Assembly (NCBI GenBank): GCA_002633005.1
Contig: NMRA01000042.1
Location: 184,838 to 248,837, forward strand
Direction: 5' to 3'
DNA length: 64,000 nt
DNA from: Phoronis australis
Taxonomy: Eukaryota > Phoronida > Phoronidae
The translations under genes and the position numbers were made by a program. Under the pieces are notes generated by a model. That model was not told the DNA's origin and made no database searches. It saw nothing but the letters and a program-made list of their open reading frames with translations. Shown here one piece after another: positions 48,601 through 63,600 of the stretch (position 1 is the stretch's first letter; each line of letters begins with the position of its first letter).

Positions 48601-51600
48601 TTATGTCAATTTTCTTGATTGTTTCCCACGATTGTTCTGGGATTACTTTATCTGGTTGCATAGTATGATCTATGCGTTGTCTAAATCATAAGTAGCATTT
48701 GTTTTTAAAACGCTTCCCCTGTGATGAGATAAAATCCTAGGACTTTTTGAAATTATGAAATATTGATTATATCAGAAATTACATGAAATCAAGTGACAAT
48801 AGTTAACAATAAACCTAGCATTTTAGATTTCATCTTGAATATTTCCATGGAAGGGATCATGGCCATGTATCCATGCCATTACTTTGCTATGAACAATTTA
48901 TTATGCGCCCACATATTTGTATGTGGTCGCATATTGCCGTCATCTCTGTCTGGGCGTCCGTCGTCCTGTGTCCAGCGTCCATAGCTGTATCTCCTAAACC
49001 CCTTACAGGATGTTAATGAGATTTGGAAGTCATGTTCCTATGAAGCTGTTGACCGTTGACAACAAATTTTAGACCTCTCGACTATAGGTGTGCCCCCTAG
49101 TGGCAATTTTATTTTTTTACGCTTACCTCTGTATCTTCGGAAGTCCTCAATGGATTTTCATAAAATTTGGCAGTTATGGTTATATAAGTAAGATGACTCT
49201 GGCCTTCATTTTCTGATGGATTCAAGATGTATTGCACCTCTTAGTGGCCTTTTTTACTGTTTTCGAGTCTGTTTTTTTGGCGTCCGCCCTTCTGTCAATC
49301 AAACTGCTCTAGGGATGATTTTGAAAATTGGCATATATATTCTTACTTTGAACAATGAGCTATACCAGGTATAGCTCATTGCTTTGAAGAGGGTGGCTGG
49401 CGATGATTTTCCTACGACTTCGACTACTGTGGCCCCTCCTAGTGGCAGTTTTGTTTGTTTTTGCACCGATGGCTGTTCCTCCTAAATGCTCTGCAGGATC
49501 TTTATTGAATATTACTGGTGTATTTATATGAAGTTGAAAGCAGAGTACGACGACTTTCGAACTATAGGTCTGCCTCCTAGTGACATTTTTTTTTTGTTTT
49601 TTACAAAATCTGTATCTTAAAAGGTTCTCAACGGATTTTCATAAATTTTAGCAAATAGGTACCTATTAGTGAGGTGACACTATCCTCTGGTTTTCATTTG
49701 AATTCAAGGTATTTTGCGCCACCTAGTGGCCATGTTTACTGTTTTCGGCATTTGCCCCTCTGTTTACCAAACTACTCAAGGGATGATTGTGGAAATTGGT
49801 ATATATGTTTCTAATGTGAAGAGGAGGGTTGATAATTTTCCAATGACTTTGACTACTGTGGTGCCTCCTAGTGACAGTTTTTTTTGCGCTCATAGCTGTA
49901 TCTCCCAAACACTCTTCTTAAATTAAATTTAGCAAATGTATTCCTATGAAGTTGAAAACGGATGACGACGACTTTTAGACGTATCTGACAAACACTGAGC
50001 ACCCTGGTGGCAATTTCATTTTTTTCGTTTTCCTCTGCTTTTTTGAAGTTCCTTTATGGATTTTTATGAAATTCAATACATAGCTCTCTAATTAAAAACG
50101 ATGGCATGTTACCGTTTTCGGATGGATTGGACATATTTTGCGCCATCTAGTGGCCATTTTTATGATACAAATAAACACCCCTAGAAGCGCTTGGGCGCAT
50201 TTCAACGCTCTGCCTTGCTCTTGTTTCAATTTCTAAAATTATACTAAAAAGGCAGTGGTTGCCTGTGCCAGTCAATGTCAGACATGCTGGTAGGTTTTAT
50301 ACAAAGTACAGGGAAGTAGTAAGGAAAGCATTCTGTAGACCTAGTTTATTGTCAGAAAAGCAAGATCTCGCAAAGTAATGACAGTGAAAGAATTGTCTTT
50401 TGCGAATGCTTGGTAGTTTACTGGCCTCTTTGCAAAATGGCGGCCATTGAAGTGATTGGTCAGTGAGGTTGGGATGTTGCATTTTGGAATTCAATAAACT
50501 GTCGCTTCAAGTGCAAACTAATGTCTTGCGGTTTGCAGAACTCATACCATTAGCTGTTAATTTACAAAAAATGTTATTCCTTTTTTCAGGTGTTGTCTTC
50601 CATGCTCTTCTACTTCAGGCTGCAAGTTCTAAAATGTGGACAATAGTTGATCTCCTCTTAAGCCATTTTGCCTCACAGGACATCAACTTAAGTGATCCAA
50701 CCCTCAAGGAACATGACAAAAGTATAACTACAGGCAACGACGGAAAAAATGCTTTACATCATCTTGTTATCAGTGGACAACGGGATCTAATCACGAAGTT
50801 TCTGTCATTGTGTCCGCCACTAGCTCTTATGTTGAGTGGACAACCTGACAACAGGAGAAGATCTGCTTTGTGGTATGCGTGTGCTTATGAGCATTGGGAC
50901 ATTGCATCTTCATTGATTTATTTCTCTGGCCAGAAGTTGTACTTTGACTATGACTTAACTGCGAGGAGACAATACTCAATTGTTTACAAGGAACTACTTG
51001 GATTATCAGCTAGACGTAAATACCAGCAGTCTGTGATCTTGTTTGAATCTTGTGGAATCGGTGAAAATTCACCAGAAGCTGTTCAGCGTGAAAATTCACC
51101 AGAAACTGTTCAAAATGAAAATTCATCAAATGCTGTTCACAGTGGAAATGCACCAGAAGGTGTTCAAACTGATAATTTTCTGAAAGCTATTCATCGTGAA
51201 AATTCACCAGAAGCTGTTCAAAGTGAGCCACCAGGAGGAACTGTTGGCATGCAGGGGATTGTTAGAAACAAATCCGGACCTGTTTTTTATTGCTTCATGG
51301 ATGTTCCTGTAAGGGAAAAACACACAGATATTTTTGGGAACATTCAACAATTCTCTGGATCGAATCAAAAGAGGTTGCATGAAAACTCTCCAGAAGCTGT
51401 TCAGAGTGAAAATTCACCAGATGCTGTTCAAAATGAAAATTCATCAAATGCTGTTCACAGTGAAAATTCTGCGGTAGCTGTTCAAACTGATAAGTGTTCG
51501 GAAGCTATTCATCATGAAAATTCACCAGAAGCTGTTCAAAGTGAGCCACCAGGAGGAGCTGTGGGCATGCAAGGGATTGTTAGAAACAAGTCTGAGCCTG

Positions 51601-54600
51601 TGTTTTATTGGTTCATGGATGTACTTGCAAGGGAAAAACACACAGATATTTTTGGGAATGTTCAACGATTCCCTGGATCGAATCAAAAGAGGTTGCATGA
51701 AAATTCACCAAAAAAAGCTGTTCACTCTGAAAAATTACCAGAAGCTGTTCAGAGTAGAAATTTACCAGAAGCTGTTCATGATAAAAATTCACCAAGAGCT
51801 GTTCAAACTGAGCCACCAGGAAGAGCTATCGCCATCCACGGGATTGTTCGGAACAAAACTAAACCTGTGTTTTATTGCTTGAGGCATGCACCACCTAGAG
51901 AAAAGCATTCTGACATTTTTGGAAATATTCAAAGGTTCTCTGAATCAAATCAAAAGAGGAGGTTGCGTGAAATACCAGAAAAATTGACAGCTCACCAAAA
52001 GATTGACGTTTTTGGTAAGATCGTAAATTTTGAGCAGAAGTCTGGACAGATGCCAGGATCATGTGAACTGATGAAAAATGTGAGGACCTTGTTGGCTTAC
52101 ATACAGACTGCTGGAGTTCCCATGCTTCACAAGGCCTGTGCTGCTGGGGATATTGCCATCGTTACTGCTCTACTTAAGCACCACCCAGAATGGCGTGACC
52201 TGTTGGATATTGGAAATCGATCTCCGTTGTTTTACGCACTCTACAATGGTAGGCTTGATATTGCCGCTCTGCTAATTGACAAAAACTGTAACATAATGGT
52301 GGGTTCTTCGCCTTTAGAAGCCATTCTGTTTTACTGTTGTAAGCTGAAATGTGCGTCATACCAACATTGTTCCTCTTTGAAAAGTATTTACTGTAAGTAT
52401 TTACCTCGCCATCAACCCTCAAAGGAAAGACATTTTGTGCATGAGACATTGAATAAGTATTGGTTACAACATGAGCCATGTTGTAGTTGTGGTTTCTGTG
52501 ACCATACACGGATTAGTGACTACAGAAGTCACATTGAGAACGAGGTCCTTCCTTTGTTTCAGCACGTGATGAAAGCAAGAGCAGTGGAGGATTGCTGTCC
52601 AGACTTTCTGTTGTCTTCCATGAGTTTTTTGTCCAATAAGGCAATCTTGAAGGCGTTTGTTGATTTTGGGGGGGAAATCAATGACAAGGAAGATTTGTCT
52701 GTGATTGGCTGTATTCTGGAGCTATCCCCATCTGGTAACCTTCTGTCACCACAGCATCACAGACTAGCAGAAGATGCTGAAGACTGTGCAGGGCTGATAG
52801 CAGGCATACAGAATAATCTGCCATTGGACAAACTGCTGCCTGTTGCTACTGAAAAGATGTTGTGGAACATTTTGAGTGCCTTTGCACATAGCAGCAATGC
52901 AAGAGATGCCTATTTAAAGCACCTCTGGTGTGCTGTTTTAAATCAGGCTTCGTTTCATGGAAAAACAGCGTTAGTTTCTCAGCTGCTTCCGTTATTCAGT
53001 GGTGAGAATAACGATGACAAAGTACAGCTTACATTAGCATTGCATTGTGCTGCACACAAACAGCATGCAGATGTTGTCAATCTCCTTCTTCGTTTTGCAG
53101 TACAGGTTGATTGTTCATTCACACAAGAAGAATGTGATGCTCTGAAGTACCGAGAATATCCAAGTCCTGGTTGGAGTTCCCTTCATTGGGCAGCTGTAGG
53201 AGGCTGCTATCAGATTTTAGAGATGCTACTTGCCAGCTGTTCAAATACCATTGATGAGTTGACGCACATCGAACTTCTATTCATTGCTGCTGCGTATGGT
53301 CACGAAACTATTGTGAAAAACTTGTTGACAGAGGACCTGTCAATCACCCCTCGGATGCCCTCCCGATTTAACAAAAGAATTGATACAAGATCTGTGATTC
53401 TTACATGCGCTAAGAATGGACATTTTCAACTTTGTGTTTATCTGGTGGAAAATTTTGGTTGTGACCTTTCCGAGGTTACTGCTGGACAAAATCTTTATCA
53501 TTATGCATCTAGAAGAGGTTGTGATTGGTTCATTGACTTCCTGCTGTCTTCTAATATTCAAGGATATGGCACAGTAGATGAGTATGGCTATGCACCTGTG
53601 ATTTATGCCCAAGTCATGGGACATATCTCATTGACTCAAGTCATTCTAGATTACTGCAAATCGCAAGAAGAAGAACAAGTGCTCTTTCGGGAAGATGGCA
53701 TCCCATTAAGTATTGGCTGGTTCAAGACATTAATGGCGGTAAACAAAGATGCGCCTTGCAATTCCAATGTGGGCATTTCTCAAAACTCAAATTATTCCTT
53801 GAAGGATCAACCAGTAGATGGTATATCTTATGCACTGATGCACGGAGAAGATATGGTTGCCTACATGATGATTCAAGCTAGTAGAAATCTTGAGTTCAAC
53901 TTTTTCATTGCTTTGGAGAATGGAGCAACCATGTTGCATTATGCTGCAAAAGGTGGCGCCGTGAATTCTCTGAGGGAGCTGCTAGACATTCTTACAACAT
54001 CACAAGCCTATGATGCTTTAATTAATCTAAATTTCCATGACAACAAGGGATACTCTGCTCTTGCATATGCTGTGGAATATGGACACGTTGACTGCATTGA
54101 CTTGCTCACTTCATTTAACACTGACTTGTATTGGGAAAATCCAAAGTCAAAGGAAAATCTTTTGCATCTTGCAGTACGCAGTAAACACAAACATGTTGCA
54201 GAGGCTGTTTTGTCTGCTTGTGATCAGTCATTGCTCATCATGGGTGACAGCTTTGGAATAGTTCCCTATGGTTATGCTTGTGCTCTTGGAAGAGCGAACG
54301 AATTCTCTGAATTGTTGGTTAACTGTGTGGACAAAGAAGCTCATCAGGATCATCTGTCTTGTGGCACAGTGGACTACACCTGCCTCCAGTGTTTATTTAG
54401 CTGTGGCTTTGGTTGGAGCAGGTACATCACCAGCCCTGATATGATTCAACAAGGTATGCTGTCTGGGTTGTCTTGCATGGAAACAACCTTAAAATTTCAC
54501 CGGGACAAGATTAAATGGATTTGTAACCTTATGAAGTCCTGCCAAGGAAACAAATCACTGTTGAAAGCATTTCTTCGTCTTTCTGGTTTTGATGAAGATG

Positions 54601-57600
54601 TGTTTCAAGCCACTTGTTGTTTGAAGCAAACTATGGGCTTTGCTCATGTAACTCATTTAAATGAAAAGGCTGTGAGGGTACTTTTCAATGGCAACCAGAG
54701 GGAAGGAGGTTGTGAGGTGTTGATTCGAACGCTGTGCCTGCAACCATTGGCTCTCTCTGTTGAGAGCTTGATGCAATTTGAAAAGGAGTTTCCGAGTGAA
54801 ATGGCTTGGGTGTATGAAAGTATGGCTACACAAAGAGAACAGTACTTGTACAGTTCTGCAGAAATAGCTATTGCCATGGGCCAGTACACTGCGTTTAGCT
54901 TCTTAGCTGATAGGTCAGCCAACGCTATCAGTGAAGAATTTGATGCCAATATTGCCTCCTCGCTTCCTTTGAAGTCACAGTGGATGCTTGGGAAGCGCAG
55001 AGTTCAGGATGAGCTCTGGATGGAGACTGTAGCTCGAGTGTGGTGTCCTACTGACCGTCTTAATGATGCTGATGTATGGCTTGCAGCTAATTGGCCCTCT
55101 TCAGTCTTACCTGTGCTGCAGAAATACAACCGCCACCATTTCAAAGAAACCACCATTCATTTGCCTGGTGTAGCTATTGAGTGTGATTACGATTCATTCT
55201 CACGCAATGCTGTTCGACATGGGATAGCTGAGTTTACATTACGAGCCCTGCTGAACTCCAGCATCATTGTCAGTCAAGTTTTATCAATTAAATGCATAAT
55301 CGATACATATTCTAATATGTGGGACAAAACTACGCGCTTTGTGAAGTGTGTTGATGCTGAATGTTGGTCAGAGACCAGTGTGGGATCCTCTGCACTGTTG
55401 CCATTTGCTGTTTCACCAAGATACAATGGATGTGTTCAAGTAATTGCCTCAGATGTGACTGACACAAAAGCGGAGACACGTGCTAGAAGGCAAAGGTTGC
55501 TGGACCACTTGAAAGCGTCAGTTCAGGCTCTAGAAAATCAGGTAAATTTTCTGTGACTATTTAATTTATAATTCTGAGAAAATCTCAGCATATATATCCT
55601 CATTGACGTACACTTGTTAATCTATTTCTTGAGTAGACAGGATACATTTGGTAGCGTTATTCCAAGTGACTTATTCATTTTACCAGAAAGAGATAACCAT
55701 ATCTCTTCCTGGTTTTAGTGATGCTTCCGTAAAAAATATTAAGTCAGTTCTGGACATTTTTGTAACTGAATCAAGACGTGCTTCACTGGTCGTGTTCTGT
55801 TGAGCAAGTACGGTGAGGTCTTGTAAGACTACGGGTGATTGTTTCACAAATAAGCTCAGAACTAATTACTTGTGTACACTTGCAATACGGCGGCCTCTAA
55901 CGTGATTGGTTGACAAGAGAGGAATGTTGAATTATGGGATAGAATTCACTATTTCTGTTCCATAAGTGATGATTTATTGCTTCAAGTGTGTTGTGTTTAT
56001 GAAAAATACACCTGATTTGTTTTTTTCAAACTTGCCTCTTGGTCATTCCTTGTAGGTTAATGAAGAACTAGGGCTTGATGTTGACATTGACCTTGAAGTA
56101 CATTCATCACTGCACACCTGTGATTTGGTGGATTTGGAAAAGGTAGTTGATGAGACCAGTAGCTCATTCCTTGGTGGTCTTGACAAAACTTTGAAAGACT
56201 GCATAGAGATATATTCAATCATACATTCCTATACAGACAAGCAAGACCTGGCAAGAATAACCAACAGCTTAAAGGTCCTTGAGACAATCACTTTATCCTT
56301 TATGTCATGCAGTGAAGATGTCTACGATTCAGATGCCAGTCGTGTCTTTGGTATTGGGGACCAAGCATTTCATTGGAAGTGTAACGTATCTGGCCAGAAC
56401 CCATCCTATCAGTTTTCATTCCCGTGGTGGCGAATCTTGAGATTGGAGATGTTAAGTATGATCTGCTTGTCAAGGCCATCAGGTTTGTCTGTGGTCGTAG
56501 ACTGGGAAACTTTTGTAGACATTGAAGGTCACATGGAATTGGAAAGGATTGTAGCCATCTCGCTCCCCTATGTGGTGAATCAAGTGTCTGTCGTGTATAA
56601 ATCCAATGTTCATATCACGACCATGTTCAGAAGTTTACGGATTGCATGTTGCTCAGAAGAGTCTGATATGGTTATCTCCCGGGGTGTAAATGATGGTGAG
56701 ATTAACCTGAAGTTAATCATTGGTGGTATGGTTGGAGGTAAGAGGTCCATGAAATTTCCCAAGATTGTGAAATTCTTCCACAATGTCTTGTATGAAGATC
56801 TTATGAACTCTGATAAACTACCCATGCTGAAAATGACATTGAAAGAATCGCTTGGAAAACACATAGGCCATGTGAAGACATTCTTAGCTGGTGGATCTAT
56901 CAAGTTGTCTTATGTTTGGCACTCATTAGATGCCCTTCTTAAGAAGTTATGTGAAACAGACGAGCACTTTAGTGACCCTTTTGATGTGATTAAAAACATC
57001 TGGGTTAATGTATTTTGTCCGTCAGTCTTGCAACACTACCGCAGTGTCGTTGGTGATTTCATACATGATACGGAAAGTTTGCTGCAAGGAGTGCCTAGGT
57101 GCAGCTTTGAAAATGAGCAGATTTTCTGGTGGAACTGTCATAAACTGGCATCTACAGACTTTGTTGTTGGCATGGGTGTTTGGAAACCATGCGTCTTACA
57201 TAATGTAGATCTTGCATCAAAGGTGCTGTTTTGGTTGAATAGTTCAGTGATGACCCCAGATGGATTAGGAGCTGATGGCTGCCACAAGATTGACATGTGT
57301 TGGACACCCAGGGGGTATTACATATGTCATAACAGAAAAGAGAGCATGGCAAAAAGGCAAGTGGGCAAACATATAAAACCATGTCGCAAAGGCAGTGCAT
57401 CTGGTGCGCGAAAATTTTCAGTTGAAACCAAGAAGAGCATTTGTACTGCTGGGTGCTGTTACCATAGGCAACTGATTGCAGTGAGTGCAGCTGAACTCAG
57501 TGAACACATGCAAGAGACACCTGGCATGCAGCCAGAATTTCTATCTTACGAAGGCATGCTCTTCACAATTGGAGGTCAAGCTGAAATTAAGAAGTTGTTG

Positions 57601-60600
57601 AATGTAATTCCTCAGAGTCTAACCATCTCCTTCAGTACTTCTGCGGATCTAACAGATGAATTCTGCATCGAAAACTTCATCAAACACAGCCTTGCTTGGG
57701 CAAAATCACAAAGAGTTAAGGTGGATCATGAATTCCCAGTAACATTAATGCCGGCGTATTCCAATGTGATAATTCAGCCATTCCCTGTCAGGTTTAGGAT
57801 GGACGTTGGTGATTTCTACAGGAAACTTGAATCTGATGAAGGCGCTGAAAGCCAAGTTCTTGATATCCAAGATAGAGTTCTTGCTTCCCTGTATGCGGCT
57901 GCACACTGGGAAGACAAGGCAACAAAGACTAGGTAAGTTGTTTGAAAATTTGTAGTGAGTGTTCTCATGCTGTCAGAGGCTGGAATTTGCATCATTCTTC
58001 AAATAGGTAATATGAAACTAGTTTGGAATAGTTTTTAAACCATCAAACACTCAATAAACGGCCGCTTTAAACTTAAGTGGTAAGTCACTGTATTTTGGAA
58101 CTTGGAGTTATTTCCTTTGTCTTACAAAATGTTCTGGCATCATTTTCTGCCTTTTGTTTCTGAGAAATGCAGTAATTGTTGAACGGTGTGTCATGTCGCG
58201 TAACTGTTTGTTGTGAAGTCGCAGTTTTTGGATACTGAACTCGTTTCACATTTATGTAAAACTTTGTGATTTTTGTGTTTTTCAGTTAAGGTTGTTAGTT
58301 TGAAAGCTTCATAATTTTTCTTTCAGAACAAAATCAGTACCCTGCCAGCAGACTGCATTCACCAAGCAGACGTTTTCTCAAGGAAAATCGAAGAATCTTG
58401 TCTGTCAGTATATTCACCATGTTCATGTTAAAAGCACAAAACCATTTGCAGGGTCTTCAGAAGATGTCATCTGTAAAAGGCAAGGGTCTTCTGCAGAACC
58501 TTTTGATCTGATGCTTTCTTCAGAGGGCACTTTGGATGTCATCGTGACGGCACCTCTTGAAGATGGCAACCTGTGTTTATCTAAACGTACTCTGAACAAG
58601 ACTATGTTTGGTTTAATGAAACAGATCAGATGCCATTCCATGAGACTCCTTGTTCGCAGCGTCATCATTGAACCTTTGTGTGAAGGGCTTTCTAGAATTT
58701 TGAAGAAGACCATTCCTGAGGAAATGATAATTCTACAGCACCATCTTCAGAAAGGCAAGATCGTCACCTTTGTGAATATGACCATGCAGATGCTTGAAAC
58801 ATTCCTATTGTGCAAAGTGTACATAGTCGATGATGTCTTGGATGCCCTGCAGTTTATTTGTGACAATGTTCCACAGCTGGCTGCTAAGTTGGTGGACAAG
58901 TTCGAATTGTACCACATCGGCACGTTCTCAACTAAGAGCGATGTAAAGCCATCTCTTACTTTGAAGAATGGTCATCTGAGATATGTCTGGCCATTTGAAG
59001 ACATGATCTCAGCACCATTTCCAGTGTTTGTTAGGAGTCCACAAATTATTCACCACCTTGTTTCCAAAAAGTTGAAAATTCCCAATGACAAAGTGGATTC
59101 CTTACAGAATACTGTCTGTCTTAGCTACTGCAGACTTATTAAGAAAGAGAGCTACAAGCTGTTTTACCCCGATGATTTTCAAAAAATCTCCCTGTCGGTT
59201 GCACTGTGTAATGTTTATCAAGACATTATATCTTGTGCTCAAGTGAACTGTTCAGATGTGACAGTTGAACTGTTGCACGTGATCAATAAGGGCATTCTGG
59301 GTATTATTGGGGTGCAGTCTTTTGCAGTCAACAAAGGAGTTCTCAAGTTAGTAATCAAGGTGGACACTTTTCAAGATGCTTCAGTACAGGACAGTCTTGT
59401 TGTTATCAAGCTGCATGGTGTTTCCATTAGTGGCAGTCCATTCTATGTTGGAAAAACATGGTCGCACATGTTAAGACAGGGTGCATCTTCTGGCCCACAA
59501 GCTGGCATGAGTCCAAGAACATCAGTTTTAGAAGTAGTTGCTGGAAAAGAATTTCCTCTTATTCTAGAGCATAAGCAAATGCCTCATTTGTCATTTGAGA
59601 AAATTGCTGAACAGTGCCAGAATGTCAGTCAGACCCATTTTAAGCACATGGTCGAGAGGAAAAGAAAGCAATCTGAAAGAGGTGTGGGTCGAACATACCA
59701 GCTGTTTGACTGTGGCCACCGTGTTGCTCTCTTTCATAAGCATTTGACAGAAGGGGATGGCATTATTTTCAAAAGTGGCATTGTGTCTGCAGGAAAGAAT
59801 TCCAGCATGTTGAAGCTCAGACCTGGCAAAGCTGGTGAGACCCGGTTCCTGGTGAAGTGCAAATGTTGTCAAGACTTTCTCAGTATTATGTCTCCTGTAG
59901 GCTTCTCACCTCCATCCCAACCTGTTCGTCTGAAAACATTGGTTGGCGAGCTTCACCCATACAGCTGTGTATTGTTGGACTTGGATTCTATGGGTATGTT
60001 TAGATTGTATGAGGTTTTTAGCTTAAAATTCTAGTTTCTTTTACATGTTCTCAAAATGTAGTTCTCTAATTAATTGTGAAATATAGCCTTTGGCAGACCA
60101 ACCGAAAATATATACTTAGACTTATGCTTCGCTGTTTTGTGTCAAAATGTGCTGAGAAGTTGGAACCTAAGGTACTCTGTTGAACTGAATGGGTGATAAG
60201 CTGCTTTAGGCCTGCCCCTTTCAGTGCAAAACTGAATTTGTGTTCATTTATACAAAAAGTGTGGATGTTCAAAACATTTTTATGCACCCACATTTTATAC
60301 GTGGGCGCATTATGCCATCTGCTCATCCTGCTCTCCACCATCCGTCCGACGTTTGCTGCCATATCTTCGAAACCCCTGAGGATGGTTGGTCATGGAATTT
60401 TGTTTTTCATGTATGGGATGGTGTGATGATATTTTCAGACTGCGGTAATCTGACTACCTGTATATCCCCTTGTAACAATGTTAGTTTTCACATATGGCTC
60501 TGTATCTTTGAAATTCCGTAATATGTTACTTTCATGAAATTTCCTAGCTAGGCATCTACTAGAGAGACGATGCCACCTCCCTGTTGTCAAATGGATTCAA

Positions 60601-63600
60601 TGTATTTTGTGCCATTTAGTTAAAGTGAATATATTGCCATCATGTTGTTCAGTTCTTAGGTTGTCCAGGTGTCTGCTCGATTCCAATGAAACTTGACAAA
60701 GAGTTATATGCAATGCACGGACAACATTGATTTTTGGGCACATTTGACCAATGCAGCACCTCTTTGTACCCGTTTTGGGGAAGGCCGTTTCCAGATGATA
60801 TCTACAGTTCTATTGACGGATTATACTAAAACTTGACAAAGAGGTATGTGATGCCAATCTGCCAGCACCATTAAATTTTCAGACGGATTTGATTACAGCT
60901 GTACCTCCAAGTGACCATTTTGTTTGTGAGAAAGGGTCTTTCAAGTATTTAGATATGAGCATTTCCAGGTGACGAATATTTGTGAAACTTATTACTCATG
61001 TATGTGATGACAATGTGTCAGCACCATTTGATTTTCAGGCCAATTTAACCACTTTAGCACCTCCTAGTGGCCATTTTGTTCTGGGCAAGGGGCTTTTTCA
61101 GCGTAATTGTTTGTTGGAATAGTGTTTCCAAATGACACCAAAAGATCTGATTATCGGATTTCAATGAAACTTTACACAGATGTATAATATTATTATATGA
61201 TGTCAATGCACCAGCATCATTTGATTTTTTGATGGATTGGACCACTGCAGCACCTCCAACTGGCCATTTTAGGGAAATGTGTTTCTGAACGATTTCTAGA
61301 GAACCAACTGACGGATTTTAATGACAGTTGACTCAGAGATATGGTATATCTATGTGCTGTCTCCATTGAATTTTCGGGCAGTTTCTACCACTGCAGCACC
61401 TCTTTGTGTGGCCATTTTGTTCTCAACAGGGACGTTTTCAAGTGTTGTTTGTTGATAGAACATTTCCAGATGATATATAGAGAACTAATTGACTGGTTTC
61501 AGTGAAACTTTACACAGTGGTAAATGATAATTGTTACCTGACACCATCAAATCTGTGGGTTGATTTGACCACTGCAGCAGGGCGTAGAGGCCATTTTGTT
61601 CTTGGAAAGAAGCTTTTCAAAAGCTGTTTTGGGCAGAGCATTTAGGGATGATATCTAGAGAACTAAATGGTGGATTCCAATGAAACTAGACTCAGAGATA
61701 TAATATGATGACAATGTGCCAGCACTGTTTGATTTTAGGGCTGATTCGATTGATGCATCACCTCCTAGTGGTCACTAGAAACATATTGTTTGTGGTGCAT
61801 CATTGGTGCGTGTGAACACCCCAGAATTTTTGTAATTGTTGCTGTTTTTTGCCCNGTGCCCCTCTCTTTCATCCAAACCACTCTAAGCATCGTTTTTAAA
61901 ATCTGACTGTTTTAACTACTGTGGTGTCCCCAAGTAGCAGTCATTTTCTTTTTTCTCGTCTTCAGCTGTTTCTCCTAAACTCCTGTAGGATCTTTGTGAC
62001 ATTTGTCAAGTGTATTTCCACAAAGATAGCAATGGATGACGACTTTCAAACCTATCTGACTACCCTAGGGCCTATTCTAGTTTTTTATATTTTTCTCTGT
62101 ATCTTCATAGTTCTTAAACAGATTTTCACGAAATTTGCCAAATAAGAATCATTATGAAAATTGGCATATGTGTTTTTTCTGGTAAGTGCATTCCGGACAA
62201 TTTTTGGACAGGTTCGACTGTTCTGGCAATATTTTGTGACAATTTTTATTTTCACATGTGGCTCAATATCTGCCACGTTCCTTGATGTCTCTTCATGACA
62301 TATGTATGTGTTTTTATTGAGAATTGTGCAACTTATGCTGGTTTTGTGACATCCGACTACTGCGTAGACCCCTTAATAAGTGGCAATTTTTGTGTTGCAT
62401 TCGTGTTGATGGCTATCAATTGGTGGTGAGTGTTCTTACTGAGACGATGTCTGGCAATGATTTTCAGACTACTCTGAATTTTTTTTTGAATCCATGGCTT
62501 TATCTTTTAAACCAATCTGTAGGATCTTTGTTAAATTTGTCTAGTGTTTGAGTTGGAAGTTGGCAATTTTAATTTTTCTCATTCTCCTCTCTATCTTTGG
62601 AGATCCTTGACGTATTTTTATGAAATTTGGAAAATAGGTTTGTGTTAAATGAGGCATTGACATCTTCTTGCTTTCAGATGGGCCGTTTTTATTATTTTCG
62701 AGTGTTTTCAATATCCACCTTTTTATCAGCCAAACCACTCTAAGAATTGCTATGAATATTCATTTGTTCATTGGAAAGAACATGGCAGACAATGATTTTT
62801 GGACAATTTTGACTATTGTGGCACCCCCTATTGGCAGTTACACTTTTTCACATTCACAGCTACTTTTCCTAAGCCTCTGCAGGATCTTCATGAATTGTGG
62901 CAAGTGTATTTTTTGAATGTGACTATGGATGACGACTTTTGGATGGATCTGACTATCGCTGTGCCTCTTACTGTCATTCTTAATTGATATTTGCTTACGA
63001 TCTTGGCAGGTGTGTGCCTATTAAGTAGAGCATTGCTGACATGCTGTGTAACCACCAGAGGCTATTTCTAAGTTTACTAGCACTGCTCCCTTTAGTGTTT
63101 AAAAGAGTAATCATATAGGCGTCACATTGCTCTTGTTATTGTCTTTGTTAAGTTCTTGTTGCCTTCCTGCCCATCTTCCAAACTGCGTGAAAATCATAAT
63201 GAAGAGAGGCAGATGCGTTCCTATTGAGCAGAGCATTGTGCAATTGCTTTGCAACCCCCAGGGGGAATGTTTGAAATATTGGAAGTAATCATCTCTTGTA
63301 GCTGCGCTATTTGTGATGCATACGCTAGGCACATATTAACGCTGCGGTGCTCTTGTTTTAGTCATCAGTTAATGCTTGCTCAGTTCTAAGTTTCATTAAT
63401 GTTCTTACATGCTTCCAAATTTAAATCTATACCACAATGCTTTTCTTACTGTTGTAGATGGTGGTAGAATTTTGACAAAGCCAAAAATGTCTCTCACGTT
63501 TACTGCAACGGAAAATGCGCAGTTTGGTGTGCAGTTGTTTGACATTGCTGGAAATGTGATTCCTTCTAACCAGCTCAAAGCACTTCCCACATTTTCACTC

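Noticed and set aside
50463-50589. Upstream ATG extension of exon 8
   Set aside because: Acceptor TTTTTTCAG at 50589 and exact phase with exon 7 show the extension is intronic.
51514-51882. Plus-strand 122-codon frame inside exon 8
   Set aside because: Shifted-frame shadow of the coding minisatellite.
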